In this document: piece after piece, positions 42,535 through 51,455 of the stretch | How positions within the stretch are numbered: the stretch's first letter is position 1 | Layout of the letters: every line of letters starts with the position of its first letter | NCBI RefSeq assembly: GCF_000750635.1 | Contig: NZ_CCDM010000002.1 | Location: 930,001-994,000, forward strand | Reading direction: 5' to 3' | Source of the DNA: Oceanobacillus jeddahensis | GTDB lineage: Bacteria > Bacillota > Bacilli > Bacillales > Amphibacillaceae | Length of the DNA: 64,000 nucleotides | Translations under genes and position numbers: made by a program | Notes under the pieces: model-generated | What the model was told of the DNA's origin: nothing | The model's input: only the letters and a program-made list of their open reading frames with translations | Databases searched by the model: none

Positions 42535-43602
42535 GTGTTCAAATTGACAATCGTATCAGCTGACCTTGGCTACGGTTATGTAAAAGTAATAGCAAGCAAT
42601 GGAGAAAGGGCAATTTTCCCATCAGTAGTCGGTGATGGAGTAAACAATGTAGATTTAACAAACACCTTTGGTCAGAGAAATAATGATATTAACAATATGC
42701 ACTTGAAAATGAATAATGAAAGCTACTTTATAGGTGAACTAGCTGAAAAAGAATCATCTTCAAGTACAAGAATTTTTGAGAAAGAGCGTTTTAGCAATAA
42801 TCATACAAAAATTCTATTGAATACAGCAATCCAGTTAGTAAGTGATTCGGATATTGTAAAGATTGCAACTGGTTTACCATTGGATTATTACCAATCACAG
42901 TCAAAGTCCTTTAGGGAGTCCATTTTAGGTATACACCCAGTAACTACTTGGGTATCAGGACCTTTGGCTGGACAAGAAAAGACAATTAATATTGATAATG
43001 CTCTCGTATTACCACAGGGAGCAACAGCACTTTTTACAGCATTAATAAACCATGAAGGGAAATTTGTCTATCCTCATTTGATGACTGAAGGAAATCTAAT
43101 TGCTCTTATTGATATTGGATTCCGGACCACGGATTATATTGTTGTTGAAATTCAAAGTAATGGTTCATTCTCGCCAATTGCTAAATTATCTGGATCAGTA
43201 GATGCGGGTGTCATAAATTTGCATAATAGTTTACACCAAGCATTTAAAAGTAAAACAGGAGGTTCCGACCTTAATCAAAGATATATTAAGCAAATTTTAA
43301 AAAATGGGCATTTATTATTTAAAGGAGAGAAAATAGATTTTAAAGAAACAATAAAATTTAGTAAAGAATCCATTGTTAGTAACATTTCAGATCGGCTGAA
43401 AAGTATTTGGTCTAATGAAGCAGATTTATTTGGTGCTATTTTTTTGGCTGGTGGCGGTGGCGAACTATTTCAGCCAGATATCCAACCTTATTTTGATAAT
43501 CGATTGCAATTAATTTATGAAAGCCAATTTGCAAATGCGATTGGAGCTTTGAGATTGTCAAGGGCAACATTCGCTGCAAAAAAAGGTAAAAAGTTGGGAT
43601 AA
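42535..43602 (+). CDS. ParM/StbA-like actin-family segregation ATPase
   Basis: 355 residues. The actin fold motifs are visible: phosphate-1 SADLGYGYVKV, connect-1/phosphate-2 ALIDIGFRTTDYIVVE and the adenosine loop IFLAGGGGELF. NANQ-like KIATGLPLDYYQS lies in between. Such proteins polymerise to push plasmid copies apart. The start is uncertain: GTG at 42535, or TTG at 42544 which is better spaced from AAAGGATG. The RHH partner begins four bases after the stop, the usual parM-parR order. The function points to an episomal phase of the element. Confidence 0.85.
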   Translation: MFKLTIVSADLGYGYVKVIASNGERAIFPSVVGDGVNNVDLTNTFGQRNNDINNMHLKMNNESYFIGELAEKESSSSTRIFEKERFSNNHTKILLNTAIQLVSDSDIVKIATGLPLDYYQSQSKSFRESILGIHPVTTWVSGPLAGQEKTINIDNALVLPQGATALFTALINHEGKFVYPHLMTEGNLIALIDIGFRTTDYIVVEIQSNGSFSPIAKLSGSVDAGVINLHNSLHQAFKSKTGGSDLNQRYIKQILKNGHLLFKGEKIDFKETIKFSKESIVSNISDRLKSIWSNEADLFGAIFLAGGGGELFQPDIQPYFDNRLQLIYESQFANAIGALRLSRATFAAKKGKKLG

Positions 43603-43605
43603 CTT

Positions 43606-43956
43606 ATGAAAAAGCAATACAGTTTCCGGTTAAAAAATTCAGATGAAGAATTATCTTGCTTTATCTCAGAATTGGCCAAACAGTATAAGAATGAAAGTGA
43701 AGCAATTAGACAGTTATTGTTGTTTGCTTACAATTACCAACATGAAAATAAACAGAATGAATTAATGAAGCAAATACAGATTCAACTGGAAGAAATGAAA
43801 GGCATTCAGGAGCAATACCATTCACAAGTCCTGAAACAGATTGAGAACGCTTCATTTGCTTCATATGAGGTGAATAATGATGATGTGGAGGAAGGTGACC
43901 AGGTAGCTCAAGAAACAGCTGCTGCATTGATATCGGGTTTTGGAGTTGAATTTTAG
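43606..43956 (+). CDS. ParR-like ribbon-helix-helix partner
   Basis: 116 residues. KKQYSFRLKNSDEELSCFIS, ELAKQYKNESEAIRQLLLFA form an RHH DNA-binding unit. A coiled segment (NELMKQIQIQLEEMKGIQEQ) and an acidic tail (DDVEEGDQVAQETAA) follow, which in ParR-type adaptors binds the filament. Placed immediately after the ParM-like gene. The palindromes at 41931-42030 are the candidate binding sites. Confidence 0.7.
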   Translation: MKKQYSFRLKNSDEELSCFISELAKQYKNESEAIRQLLLFAYNYQHENKQNELMKQIQIQLEEMKGIQEQYHSQVLKQIENASFASYEVNNDDVEEGDQVAQETAAALISGFGVEF

Positions 43957-43967
43957 GAGGTTGTAAT

Positions 43968-44240
43968 ATGTCCCAAAAAACATTGAAACAGGAAGATGTA
44001 CCTCTAATTTTAACTGGTATTTTGTTTCTAAACGGATTAATTATTGTAGTTGGTTTATGTCTTGGTCAAACCCTATTGTTTTTAACAGGTTATGCAATAT
44101 CGTTCACTAATAATAGTGTCATTATCAGCTTGATTATAATGATACTATCTATTATATTATTGTTCTTGTTATTTACAGGAATAATAGTCTTATCAATAAA
44201 AGGGACCAAATCCTTTTTAAATAGGAAGAAAAAAATATGA
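43968..44240 (+). CDS. Two-helix membrane protein
   Basis: 90 residues; two hydrophobic hairpins (residues 15-45 and 53-80) with a Lys/Arg-rich C-terminus. AGGAGG lies nine bases before the ATG. The end overlaps the nuclease gene (ATGA). Unknown, but tightly coupled to the transfer genes. It may be a small membrane subunit of the mating apparatus. Confidence 0.6.
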   Translation: MSQKTLKQEDVPLILTGILFLNGLIIVVGLCLGQTLLFLTGYAISFTNNSVIISLIIMILSIILLFLLFTGIIVLSIKGTKSFLNRKKKI

Positions 44241-44824
44241 AGAGAACGTTATTCTCGCTATTTCTAGTTGTTGTAATTATCCTACTTGGATTTACTGATC
44301 TAGCTACACATTATACTTTTCCTGATATCGGGAATAGTATTCCTTCCCTAGATGGTGAGAATCAGAACTTATCAGAAGAAGAGGCTGTGATATTGAGGAT
44401 TATTGATGGAGATACAATCATTGTAGCAGATTCAGAAGGTAAAGAAGAAACGGTTAGACTACTTTTAATAGACACACCTGAAAACTCTCATCCTGATAAA
44501 GAAGAACAGCTATTTGCAAAAGATGCATCGGATTATGCCAAAACATATTTTGATATTGGCCAGAAAGTCACCTTGGAAAGAGGTAACCCAGAGAGAGATA
44601 ATTATGATAGGCTACTAGCTTATATATGGGTGGAAGACGTGAATTTTAATCAACACATGATAGAACAAGGGTATGCTCGTGTTGGTTATGTATTTGAACC
44701 GAACACCAAGTATTTGAATGAATTTCGGGATGCTGAAGCTAATGCAAAAGACAAAAAGCTCAACATCTGGAGTATAGACGGGTATGTAACAGAAGATGGA
44801 TTCGATATGTCTGTAGTTGAATGA
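44237..44824 (+). CDS. Membrane-anchored SNase-like thermonuclease (YncB/YokF type)
   Basis: 195 residues. An N-terminal membrane segment (FSLFLVVVIILLGFTDLA) is followed by a full SNc domain: AVILRIIDGDTIIVADSEG, VRLLLIDTPE (Arg and Asp/Glu of the active site), LERGNPERDNYDRLLAYIWV (catalytic Glu and Arg), and DAEANAKDKKLNIWS. It hydrolyses DNA or RNA outside the membrane or in the wall. Surface nucleases of this type are common in Gram-positive conjugation loci. The start overlaps the previous gene. Confidence 0.9.
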   Translation: MKRTLFSLFLVVVIILLGFTDLATHYTFPDIGNSIPSLDGENQNLSEEEAVILRIIDGDTIIVADSEGKEETVRLLLIDTPENSHPDKEEQLFAKDASDYAKTYFDIGQKVTLERGNPERDNYDRLLAYIWVEDVNFNQHMIEQGYARVGYVFEPNTKYLNEFRDAEANAKDKKLNIWSIDGYVTEDGFDMSVVE

Positions 44825-44880
44825 TTTATGAAACTATTGTTTTGATAAAATATGAACAAAAATATTCGGAGGTGTTTGAA

Positions 44881-45555
44881 ATGAATCAATCAACAATGAA
44901 TATTTTCCAAACGTATAAATCGTTGATGTTAAAGAAAGCTTGGCAGGAGGATATAAAAATATTAAAAAAGAAAGCTAATGATATTATATACGAAAAAGCA
45001 TTTTCTTTTAAAAAGTTCGTTCATTTATCATTAAAAATAATTGGTATAGCCATTGCTGCAATGTTTGTTTTAATGGTGTTAAATAAATCAGAAGCGTATA
45101 ATTTTATGGACTTTATAAAGGTATTGCCACTAACCATTTTAGTGTTGCTTTATTCATTTTGGCTACCTATAGCAACTATACTAATATTATTAGGTGGATA
45201 CAGTGTTATTAAAGTGAAACTTAATAAAAAGCGAGGAACTAAAAGAATCTTAGCGATTGAACAAGAGATAGAGGAAATTGAATCCAATCTAAAGATTATA
45301 CAAGATGCACTCGATAATCATTCTGTGGTTCCAGCCCAATATCAAACAGAGCCAAAGCTGGAAATAATGATGGATCATATCAAAAATGGTTTCGCAGAAA
45401 GTGATCAACAGGCGATTATGCTGTACGCTGACCATTTAAATAAAGGGTCCATTAATCAATATAATGAACAACAGCACAAAAGAGAAAATAATATGAGAAA
45501 GTTTGTAGTGATAACACTCCTACTTTCGATATTTGAATCATTTCGTAGAAAATAG
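44881..45555 (+). CDS. Membrane protein with coiled coil, unknown
   Basis: 224 residues from the ATG after CGGAGGTG; an ATG at 44821 overlaps the nuclease stop but is less well placed. Helical region (SLMLKKAWQEDIKILKKKAN), two membrane helices (about 45-65 and 80-105), and then a cytoplasmic coil (ILAIEQEIEEIESNLKIIQD) and an ending hydrophobic segment. Not recognised. Followed by a strong terminator, so it is the last gene before the first internal stop signal. Confidence 0.55.
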   Translation: MNQSTMNIFQTYKSLMLKKAWQEDIKILKKKANDIIYEKAFSFKKFVHLSLKIIGIAIAAMFVLMVLNKSEAYNFMDFIKVLPLTILVLLYSFWLPIATILILLGGYSVIKVKLNKKRGTKRILAIEQEIEEIESNLKIIQDALDNHSVVPAQYQTEPKLEIMMDHIKNGFAESDQQAIMLYADHLNKGSINQYNEQQHKRENNMRKFVVITLLLSIFESFRRK

Positions 45556-45591
45556 AATACACAAATTATATAAATCGGATAATTTAACTGC

Positions 45592-45634
45592 CCCAAATGT
45601 TAGATAAATAATTCTAATGTTTGGGGCTTTTTAT
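45592..45634 (+). terminator. Terminator before the tcp genes
   Basis: Long stem GCCCCAAATGTTAGA against TCTAATGTTTGGGGC, loop of eight bases, T5. Confidence 0.85.
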
Positions 45635-45737
45635 ATGGACAAAAAAACTTTCTTTTCGAAAATAGTTATTTTTTAACTTTTAGAAACTGCATTAACTCAA
45701 TGTATCGAAAATATCAAAATGGAGGCGAGACATCACC

Positions 45738-45959
45738 ATGCTTAAGTTTTTACTGGGTTTAGTACTGGGAATTTTTTTATTCCTTGTTATAGGAAGTATA
45801 CTGTTAGAAGAATTTCCTGCTGTACAACCGCTATGGGAGGAAGTTAAATTGCAAGTTGTTACTCTATATAATATGTCAATTGTTAGATACGGAGCGATTC
45901 CAACATTGCTTATTATAGCAGGGTTATTTATTTTAATTGGATCGAGTAAAAGAATGTAA
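45738..45959 (+). CDS. Two-helix membrane peptide of the tcp cluster
   Basis: 73 residues: helix 1 (FLLGLVLGIFLFLVIGSILL), an amphipathic middle (EEVKLQVVTLYNMSIVRYG), helix 2 ending in SSKRM. GGAGGCG precedes the ATG. It sits immediately before the TcpC-like gene. A small subunit of the mating channel is possible, but no family is recognised. Confidence 0.55.
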   Translation: MLKFLLGLVLGIFLFLVIGSILLEEFPAVQPLWEEVKLQVVTLYNMSIVRYGAIPTLLIIAGLFILIGSSKRM

Positions 45960-45991
45960 GATTTATAAATGTTGGAAAGGACGTGCATCCA

Positions 45992-47140
45992 TTGAAAAAG
46001 AAGAAATGGTCTACCAAGATAAAAAATGGCTTCACCTTTTTAAAAAGAGCTTCGAAGACCAAAAAGCCTAAAAAAGAAAGAGTAAAAAAACCAAGAGCTT
46101 ATACTTTTAGAAAAATAGGAGCTGTTACCTTTTGGATACTATTTATTTTTATGTTCTTAGTAGTTTTAATCAATGTCATATCATCTTCCAGTTCAAATGC
46201 AAGTTTTGATGAGCAAGAAGGGGAAGCATTTGAGTTAAACAGTACTACACAACCAGAGGCAATACAGTTTGCTATGGATTTCACACGACAGTATTTCACG
46301 TGGGATAAAGACGATTTAGAAGATAGAGATTTACGGCTCCAACTTTATCTGGCTTTGGGTGTTGAACCAAGAAATATAGATTTGGTAGGTAGTGGCTGGA
46401 ATGCGACGTATAATAGTTCATCATTAAAAGAAATCAGGGAGATTAGTGCTAATAAATCTCATATTATTCTCTCTATCAATGCAACGTTAGATAGAGAAGT
46501 AGAAACTGGGAGTGGAAAAAATGCAAGTTCAGAAAATGAATCAGAACGATTAGAAAAATATATTGCTGTCCCTGTCGCGTTTGATGGTGAATCTTTTGGA
46601 GTTTATAGCACACCCTATTTTACCAATGTAGAAAATGAGATAACAGTAGCTAATACTGGAATGACAGAAGACTTAGAAGGATTAGATAGTGAAAACAGAG
46701 AAGAAGAGACAAATATTTCTAATTTTCTACCAACCTTTTTTGAAAGTTATGCTTCGGATACGCAAGATATTTTAGCTTATGTACTTGATGATCCAGATGC
46801 AATTGGAATGAACGGTGAAATGAATTTTGTTGAAGTTATATCATCAGACGTTTTTCAAGGGCGTGAAGATAATGAATTTATTGTAGCAAGCACTGTCACC
46901 TTTGAGGAACCTGCAACATTAGTAACCTTTGACTTTGAATATCTCCTGCTAATTCAAAAGGAAGGTAATCGTTATATTATTTCATCCATGAATGCAGAAC
47001 CCGTTATTGAGGAAATGACCGGTTACACGATTGAAACAGAATCTGAAATCGATAAAGAAACGATAGAAGAGCTTGAAGAGGATGAAAATGAAGAGCAAGA
47101 AACAGAGGTAGAAGAAGATGGTGATATTTCCGGTGAGTGA
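45992..47140 (+). CDS. TcpC-family conjugation protein (VirB8-like)
   Basis: 382 residues from the TTG (AAAGG about 11 bases upstream; a GTG three codons earlier touches the site). A basic cytoplasmic tail (KKPKKERVKKPR) and one membrane helix (AVTFWILFIFMFLVVLINVI) precede two NTF2-like extracytoplasmic domains: EAIQFAMDFTRQYFTWDKDD, then NISNFLPTFFESYASD and VTFEEPATLVTFDFEYLLLI. This is TcpC as in pCW3 and Tn916 Orf13, a structural protein that bridges membrane and channel. An acidic tail ends it. A terminator follows. Confidence 0.85.
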   Translation: MKKKKWSTKIKNGFTFLKRASKTKKPKKERVKKPRAYTFRKIGAVTFWILFIFMFLVVLINVISSSSSNASFDEQEGEAFELNSTTQPEAIQFAMDFTRQYFTWDKDDLEDRDLRLQLYLALGVEPRNIDLVGSGWNATYNSSSLKEIREISANKSHIILSINATLDREVETGSGKNASSENESERLEKYIAVPVAFDGESFGVYSTPYFTNVENEITVANTGMTEDLEGLDSENREEETNISNFLPTFFESYASDTQDILAYVLDDPDAIGMNGEMNFVEVISSDVFQGREDNEFIVASTVTFEEPATLVTFDFEYLLLIQKEGNRYIISSMNAEPVIEEMTGYTIETESEIDKETIEELEEDENEEQETEVEEDGDISGE

Positions 47141-47167
47141 AAAGAAGAATAAAAATTTCGTACTTGA

Positions 47168-47195
47168 GAGCGATGTGAGTCATCGCTCTTTTTTT
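47168..47195 (+). terminator. Terminator between TcpC- and TcpD-like genes
   Basis: Perfect stem GAGCGATG/CATCGCTC, loop of five bases, T7. Confidence 0.85.
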
Positions 47196-47232
47196 AATGC
47201 TTTTTTATCACCTTGAAAGGAGGTGATGCAAC

Positions 47233-47460
47233 ATGAGCCTGGAAGGAATTAAGGATTGGATCGTCGATCAAGTTGAGATTTTATTGATTATCGGTTTTAT
47301 TATCTTAGTTATCGTTGCCGCATATAAACGAGCTTGGATTATGTTAGGTGCAACTATTATCGGCTTTGCAGTGATTGGTATTTTTGTTACAAACCCTAAT
47401 ATTTTACTTGATTTATCCGAGTGGATTAACGATAGAGTGAATATCGGTGGTGACAATTAA
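47233..47460 (+). CDS. TcpD-like small membrane protein
   Basis: 75 residues. Two membrane helices (IEDQ-flanked VEILLIIGFIILVIVAAY and GATIIGFAVIGIFVTNP). The size, topology and place between tcpC and tcpE agree with TcpD of pCW3 and with small pilin-like VirB2/VirB3 positions. AAAGGAGGTG precedes the ATG. It is bracketed by two terminator hairpins, so its transcript depends on read-through or on its own short promoter (not seen). Confidence 0.7.
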   Translation: MSLEGIKDWIVDQVEILLIIGFIILVIVAAYKRAWIMLGATIIGFAVIGIFVTNPNILLDLSEWINDRVNIGGDN

Positions 47461-47480
47461 ACCCTTGTTTAGTTTTAAGT

Positions 47481-47530
47481 ATTGGTGAAGGTGTTCATTT
47501 AACATAACATTTTCACCAATTTTTATTTTT
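47481..47530 (+). terminator. Terminator between TcpD- and TcpE-like genes
   Basis: ATTGGTGAA/TTCACCAAT stem, extended by partial pairing inward, then T5. Confidence 0.75.
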
Positions 47531-47547
47531 CCAGGGGAGGAGAATCT

Positions 47548-48021
47548 ATGACTAGAGAACAGAAGGAAGAAGAAAAAAGGTATGTATCTCTATATTTTCT
47601 TAATAATTTTTTGAAATTTGATAGAAAGTTATATCAAGTTTTTGGTCTGCGCTTAGAAAGACCACTGCCTTTAAAAGGTGTTATTTATTTTTTTACCTTT
47701 GGTGGCATAATTCTAATTTGGTATTTCATTCCTATTCTAAATAGGTTAATTAACTGGATGCAGCCAGCTGTATTAATTGCAATACCTATATTGTTAGCTT
47801 GGTTATTAGTAGATATAGGATCGGAAGGCAGATCTCCATTTTCTTTTTTCAAATCTTTCCTTTACTACTATTATCGTAAATCAAAGAAAGTAGTCTATGT
47901 AAGAACGAAAGCAGTTAAAAAGCCCAGAGAGCATAGGTTTTCTAAATATACCATATTAAGTAAAACAAAAACGCATAGCCAAAAAGTAAAGAAAAAGAAA
48001 GAATATGTAACCTTCAGATAG
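47548..48021 (+). CDS. TcpE-family conjugation protein
   Basis: 157 residues. Short cytoplasmic start, then LYQVFGLRLERPLPLKGVIY and two adjacent membrane helices (FTFGGIILIWYFIPIL and AVLIAIPILLAWLLVDIG). After these, EGRSPFSFFKSFLYYYYRKS and a basic tail. The GxxLxxPxxL and the F(F)xSFxxYY patterns are those of TcpE/Tn916 Orf17. It is a VirB3-like subunit that partners the next ATPase. AGGGGAGGAG precedes the ATG. Confidence 0.85.
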   Translation: MTREQKEEEKRYVSLYFLNNFLKFDRKLYQVFGLRLERPLPLKGVIYFFTFGGIILIWYFIPILNRLINWMQPAVLIAIPILLAWLLVDIGSEGRSPFSFFKSFLYYYYRKSKKVVYVRTKAVKKPREHRFSKYTILSKTKTHSQKVKKKKEYVTFR

Positions 48022-48042
48022 AGGAGAAAGGAGTATTATTTA

Positions 48043-50634
48043 ATGAAGAATATATTGGAATTACCTGCAAAACACATTGAGTCCAATCTTATATTCACAG
48101 TGGATGACGAGGTTTGGGCTTATTTTAATTTGGAAGGATACAATTATGCGTTTCTTAATAACATGGATAAAATGACCCCATTTGAAAACCAAATGGGGTT
48201 TTTGGTGAACCATAAACACGATTTACATTATTATTCTGACCCAACACCAACAGATGTTGAAACGATTGTTGATGAAACTATAGAAAGTATGGAAACATTA
48301 AACTACGAGTTAAAAGAAAACGGTATTGCCTATATGAAACAATTAAAAGCAACGCTTGCTAAACAAAGCAAGATGTCAGATACAAGTGAATATGCAGATT
48401 ATATTGGGGTGCAGCTAAACACAAAATTAAATAAATACCAGTCGCCGAACACTGGCAATAATATTATTATGGCTGCAAAAAATTTTACAGATGGACTGAA
48501 ATCACCGGTTTATTCGGCAGTAGGTTTAGAACCATATGATATTTTAGAGGATGAAATCTTGGCTTATCAGGACCAGGCTGATTCTCTTCAAAATGCATTA
48601 TCTAATGCATTTAATTGTAGAGTAAAAGCAACAAAGACAAATGATTTGATTTATCTTATTGCAAAGAATTTTGCAGTTACATCTAATTATACTGATATTA
48701 ATATTCCTAAGGTCTTTCAATCAGGAGAAGAGATTCATGGCTTTGATAGTCCAGAAAATGGAGATAGAGAATACAAAGCGATTCGTCCTCGTACAAAATA
48801 TTTTCTATCATTACAAGACACTGCTATTGAGGAGATTGGTCCTAAAACATTAAAGTTAGCTAAAATTATTAATAATGAGGAAAAGGAATTCTTCACGCAA
48901 CATCTAATTTGTTGCAATATGGACAATGAAAGAGCACACCCCGGATCAGAGTGGATTCATTTTCTGAAGTCTAATCTTGGATTTCCTGTAACCATTTCTA
49001 TCCGTGCACACCATCAGCCTAATGATTATATCAAGAAAAAATTAAGCAATAAGCTGCTTGAATTTAAGGACCAACGGAGAGAAGCGAACAAAGGCGGCGA
49101 AGACATTGATTTAGACGTAAAAGATTCCCAGTCGGGTGCTATAAGAATGGAGAATTATTTTAAGAAAACTGCACAACCCGCTTATGCTTGTTCCTTCATC
49201 GTTAAGGTAACTGCTAGAAATAAAAAACAATTGGATAGTCGTGTGGAACGTTTAGTTAATCAAATTAATCGTTTTGGGTTATCGTTAGTTGCTCCATTTG
49301 GAGAACAAATCACCTTGATGATGGAGACAATACCTGGGTCAAAAAAAATAAACAAAGACTATGAAATGTTGGTGGCACCTGGCGTTATTGCTGGGATGAT
49401 GTTTGGCACAACTTCTTTTGTAGGGGATAATAGAGGGATTTTCCTCGGATATACAAAGCATTTTAATAAACCATTGTTTATTAAGCCGGATTTAGCTGCT
49501 AAAGCCATAGAAAATACGGAAGTGGATTCTTTGTCTATTTTAGTTGCAGGTATGACTGGAAGAGGAAAGAGTTTTTTCATGAATTTGTTTGCATATTTAG
49601 CTGTATTAACAGGTTCACAAGGTCTGGTTTTAGATCCTAAAGGCGACCGAAAAGGTTGGAAAAAAGGATTACCATTTATCCCGGCTAAAGATATCTCTGT
49701 ATGGACGCTTGGTGCAGACAGAAAGGATGCTGGCAGCCTTGATCCATTTCGGACATCTACTACGATAGATGAAGCTAAAGATATTTGCATGGATACTCTC
49801 TCATATCTCGCCAATATCGAAATTGAAGATGATCGTTATTCACTTTTGAGTGAAATAACCGAAGAAGTAGCAAGTACTGATGACCCTTGTATTGGAGCAA
49901 TCATTACAACGCTTCAAGAAATGTATGAATTTGAGAAAGATAATTTAACTGTGAAACGTTATAGTTCTGTTGAAAGTTTAAAGAGCATTTTGGAGACATT
50001 AAATCGAGACCCATTGGCAAACCTGTTGTTTGGAGAAGTTGGACAAGACTATCGAGTATTACATGCGGATGTTCCACTTCAAGTTTTGATGGTAGAAAAC
50101 TTGAAGTTACCGACGGATAAGACAAAAAAACTTCGAGCGACCCATAAAATTTCTGAAGCGATTATGATTTCTCTTACTGCATTTGCCAAGCAATACATGT
50201 TTAATTCAGACCGTTCTCGACATAAATTTATTCTGCAAGATGAAGCAAGTGCCATTGAAAAAAATGCGATGGGTTCTGAACTGTTAGATTTCATAGTTCG
50301 TATGGGACGCTATTACAACACAACATTAATTAAGGGAGCACAAAATGCGAGTGACCACGGGAAAGATGTAGCTAATATGGGAATGATATTTTCCTTTGCC
50401 TTAAGAAAAACGGAAGAAGCAGAAGAAATGCTGGATTATCTTAATTTGCCAGTAACAGATGAAAATGTTAAAATAATTAAAAAACTTCCACGTGGAGAAG
50501 CTTTATTCCAAGATATATATGGGAGAAGTGCAGTTGTTAAAATTAATCCTGTATTTCAAGATTTGTTTGACGCCTTTGATACCTCTACGGCTACCCGGGA
50601 GGAAAGGGAACGGGAAAAGGAACGTATCTCTTAA
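48043..50634 (+). CDS. VirB4-like conjugation ATPase (TcpF)
   Basis: 863 residues. N-terminal domain of about 480 residues (PAKHIESNLIFTVDDEVWAY at the start). The motor has Walker A GMTGRGKSFF (about 503-512), Walker B region KFILQDEASAIEKNAMGSEL, and an arginine-finger region MILD-like NASDHGKDVANMG. It is the TcpF/TraE/VirB4 ATPase that powers the mating channel from the cytoplasmic side. AGAAAGGAG precedes the ATG. It follows TcpE by 21 bases. Confidence 0.92.
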   Translation: MKNILELPAKHIESNLIFTVDDEVWAYFNLEGYNYAFLNNMDKMTPFENQMGFLVNHKHDLHYYSDPTPTDVETIVDETIESMETLNYELKENGIAYMKQLKATLAKQSKMSDTSEYADYIGVQLNTKLNKYQSPNTGNNIIMAAKNFTDGLKSPVYSAVGLEPYDILEDEILAYQDQADSLQNALSNAFNCRVKATKTNDLIYLIAKNFAVTSNYTDINIPKVFQSGEEIHGFDSPENGDREYKAIRPRTKYFLSLQDTAIEEIGPKTLKLAKIINNEEKEFFTQHLICCNMDNERAHPGSEWIHFLKSNLGFPVTISIRAHHQPNDYIKKKLSNKLLEFKDQRREANKGGEDIDLDVKDSQSGAIRMENYFKKTAQPAYACSFIVKVTARNKKQLDSRVERLVNQINRFGLSLVAPFGEQITLMMETIPGSKKINKDYEMLVAPGVIAGMMFGTTSFVGDNRGIFLGYTKHFNKPLFIKPDLAAKAIENTEVDSLSILVAGMTGRGKSFFMNLFAYLAVLTGSQGLVLDPKGDRKGWKKGLPFIPAKDISVWTLGADRKDAGSLDPFRTSTTIDEAKDICMDTLSYLANIEIEDDRYSLLSEITEEVASTDDPCIGAIITTLQEMYEFEKDNLTVKRYSSVESLKSILETLNRDPLANLLFGEVGQDYRVLHADVPLQVLMVENLKLPTDKTKKLRATHKISEAIMISLTAFAKQYMFNSDRSRHKFILQDEASAIEKNAMGSELLDFIVRMGRYYNTTLIKGAQNASDHGKDVANMGMIFSFALRKTEEAEEMLDYLNLPVTDENVKIIKKLPRGEALFQDIYGRSAVVKINPVFQDLFDAFDTSTATREEREREKERIS

Positions 50635-50657
50635 TTTAAAAAAGGAGAGGATAAGAT

Positions 50658-51389
50658 GTGAACTCATTATCACGCTTATTCAAGTACGGAGCTTGTATTT
50701 TCTTAGTACTCTTTTTAGTAGGTTGTGGAACTTCTAATGAAAATTCGAATGAGGATGAAGAACCTGTGTCAGATAGTAATACTAAGGAGGCCGATTCAGA
50801 AACAGAAGATTTAGAGACAGTTTTTGCTGAAGCAGATGAGGCTGCGTTAGAGTTTTATAAAGCTTTTTACGAGTTTAATGTACCTGTTTTGTATGAGATG
50901 TTGCCTCCAAAGCAACAAGAGGAATTTCTTGAAACTGCAAGTTTAGGTAACTCAGATAAAGAGAAACCTATCGCATTTATGGTTATAGATGAAGATTTAG
51001 AAGAACTTATTGATTCAGAAAAATTTTTAGAAATTAAAGATAACTATAAAGGTGAAATTAAAGATACACCGAGACAAGGACGTATTGGTTTTGACAAAGA
51101 TATTTTTAGAAATTTTGAAGATAACGAGGATTACGATATGATAAGGCTTGCCAACGCATATGAAGAAACTGGAGAAGTTATATATTATGTTTCCCCGTTA
51201 GATGAACTTGGGAACAACTCTAATAATTTTCTAGCTACAAAACAAAGCCCCGAAGGCAAATGGAAAGTTCGTATCATATCAAGTAGTGAAGTAGGTATTG
51301 ATCCTTCTGAGACTGAAGAAATGGAACAAAGCGGTGTTAGACTTCACCCTGTAGAAAACGAAGAAGACGAAGATAATTATGGATTTTAA
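50658..51389 (+). CDS. Lipoprotein of the transfer cluster
   Basis: 243 residues, GTG start after AAAGGAGAGG. The signal ends FLVLFLVGCGTSN (Cys at about residue 22). An acidic Ser/Asn/Glu linker precedes a helical and beta region (FAEADEAALEFYKAFYEFNV) of NTF2/SnoaL-like appearance, similar in size to VirB8-type domains. It is likely an extracytoplasmic subunit of the mating channel. It is not recognised beyond that. Followed by an unusual leader with a terminator-like hairpin. Confidence 0.65.
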   Translation: MNSLSRLFKYGACIFLVLFLVGCGTSNENSNEDEEPVSDSNTKEADSETEDLETVFAEADEAALEFYKAFYEFNVPVLYEMLPPKQQEEFLETASLGNSDKEKPIAFMVIDEDLEELIDSEKFLEIKDNYKGEIKDTPRQGRIGFDKDIFRNFEDNEDYDMIRLANAYEETGEVIYYVSPLDELGNNSNNFLATKQSPEGKWKVRIISSSEVGIDPSETEEMEQSGVRLHPVENEEDEDNYGF

Positions 51390-51400
51390 AATTTAATAAT

Positions 51401-51455
51401 GAAAGGAGGAAAAAGATTTAACCTTTGCTAATTAGCAAGGGTTATTTTTTTTGCC
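51401..51455 (+). promoter_or_regulatory. Hairpin between Shine-Dalgarno and AUG of the TcpH-like gene
   Basis: GAAAGGAGG (51401-51409) is followed by a stem AACC-TTTGCTA / TAGCAA-GGGTT (51420-51442), T8, and only then the ATG at 51456. The unfolded distance from the ribosome site to the ATG is about 46 bases. The hairpin looks like an intrinsic terminator, but if translated it must bridge the site to the start. Confidence 0.6.
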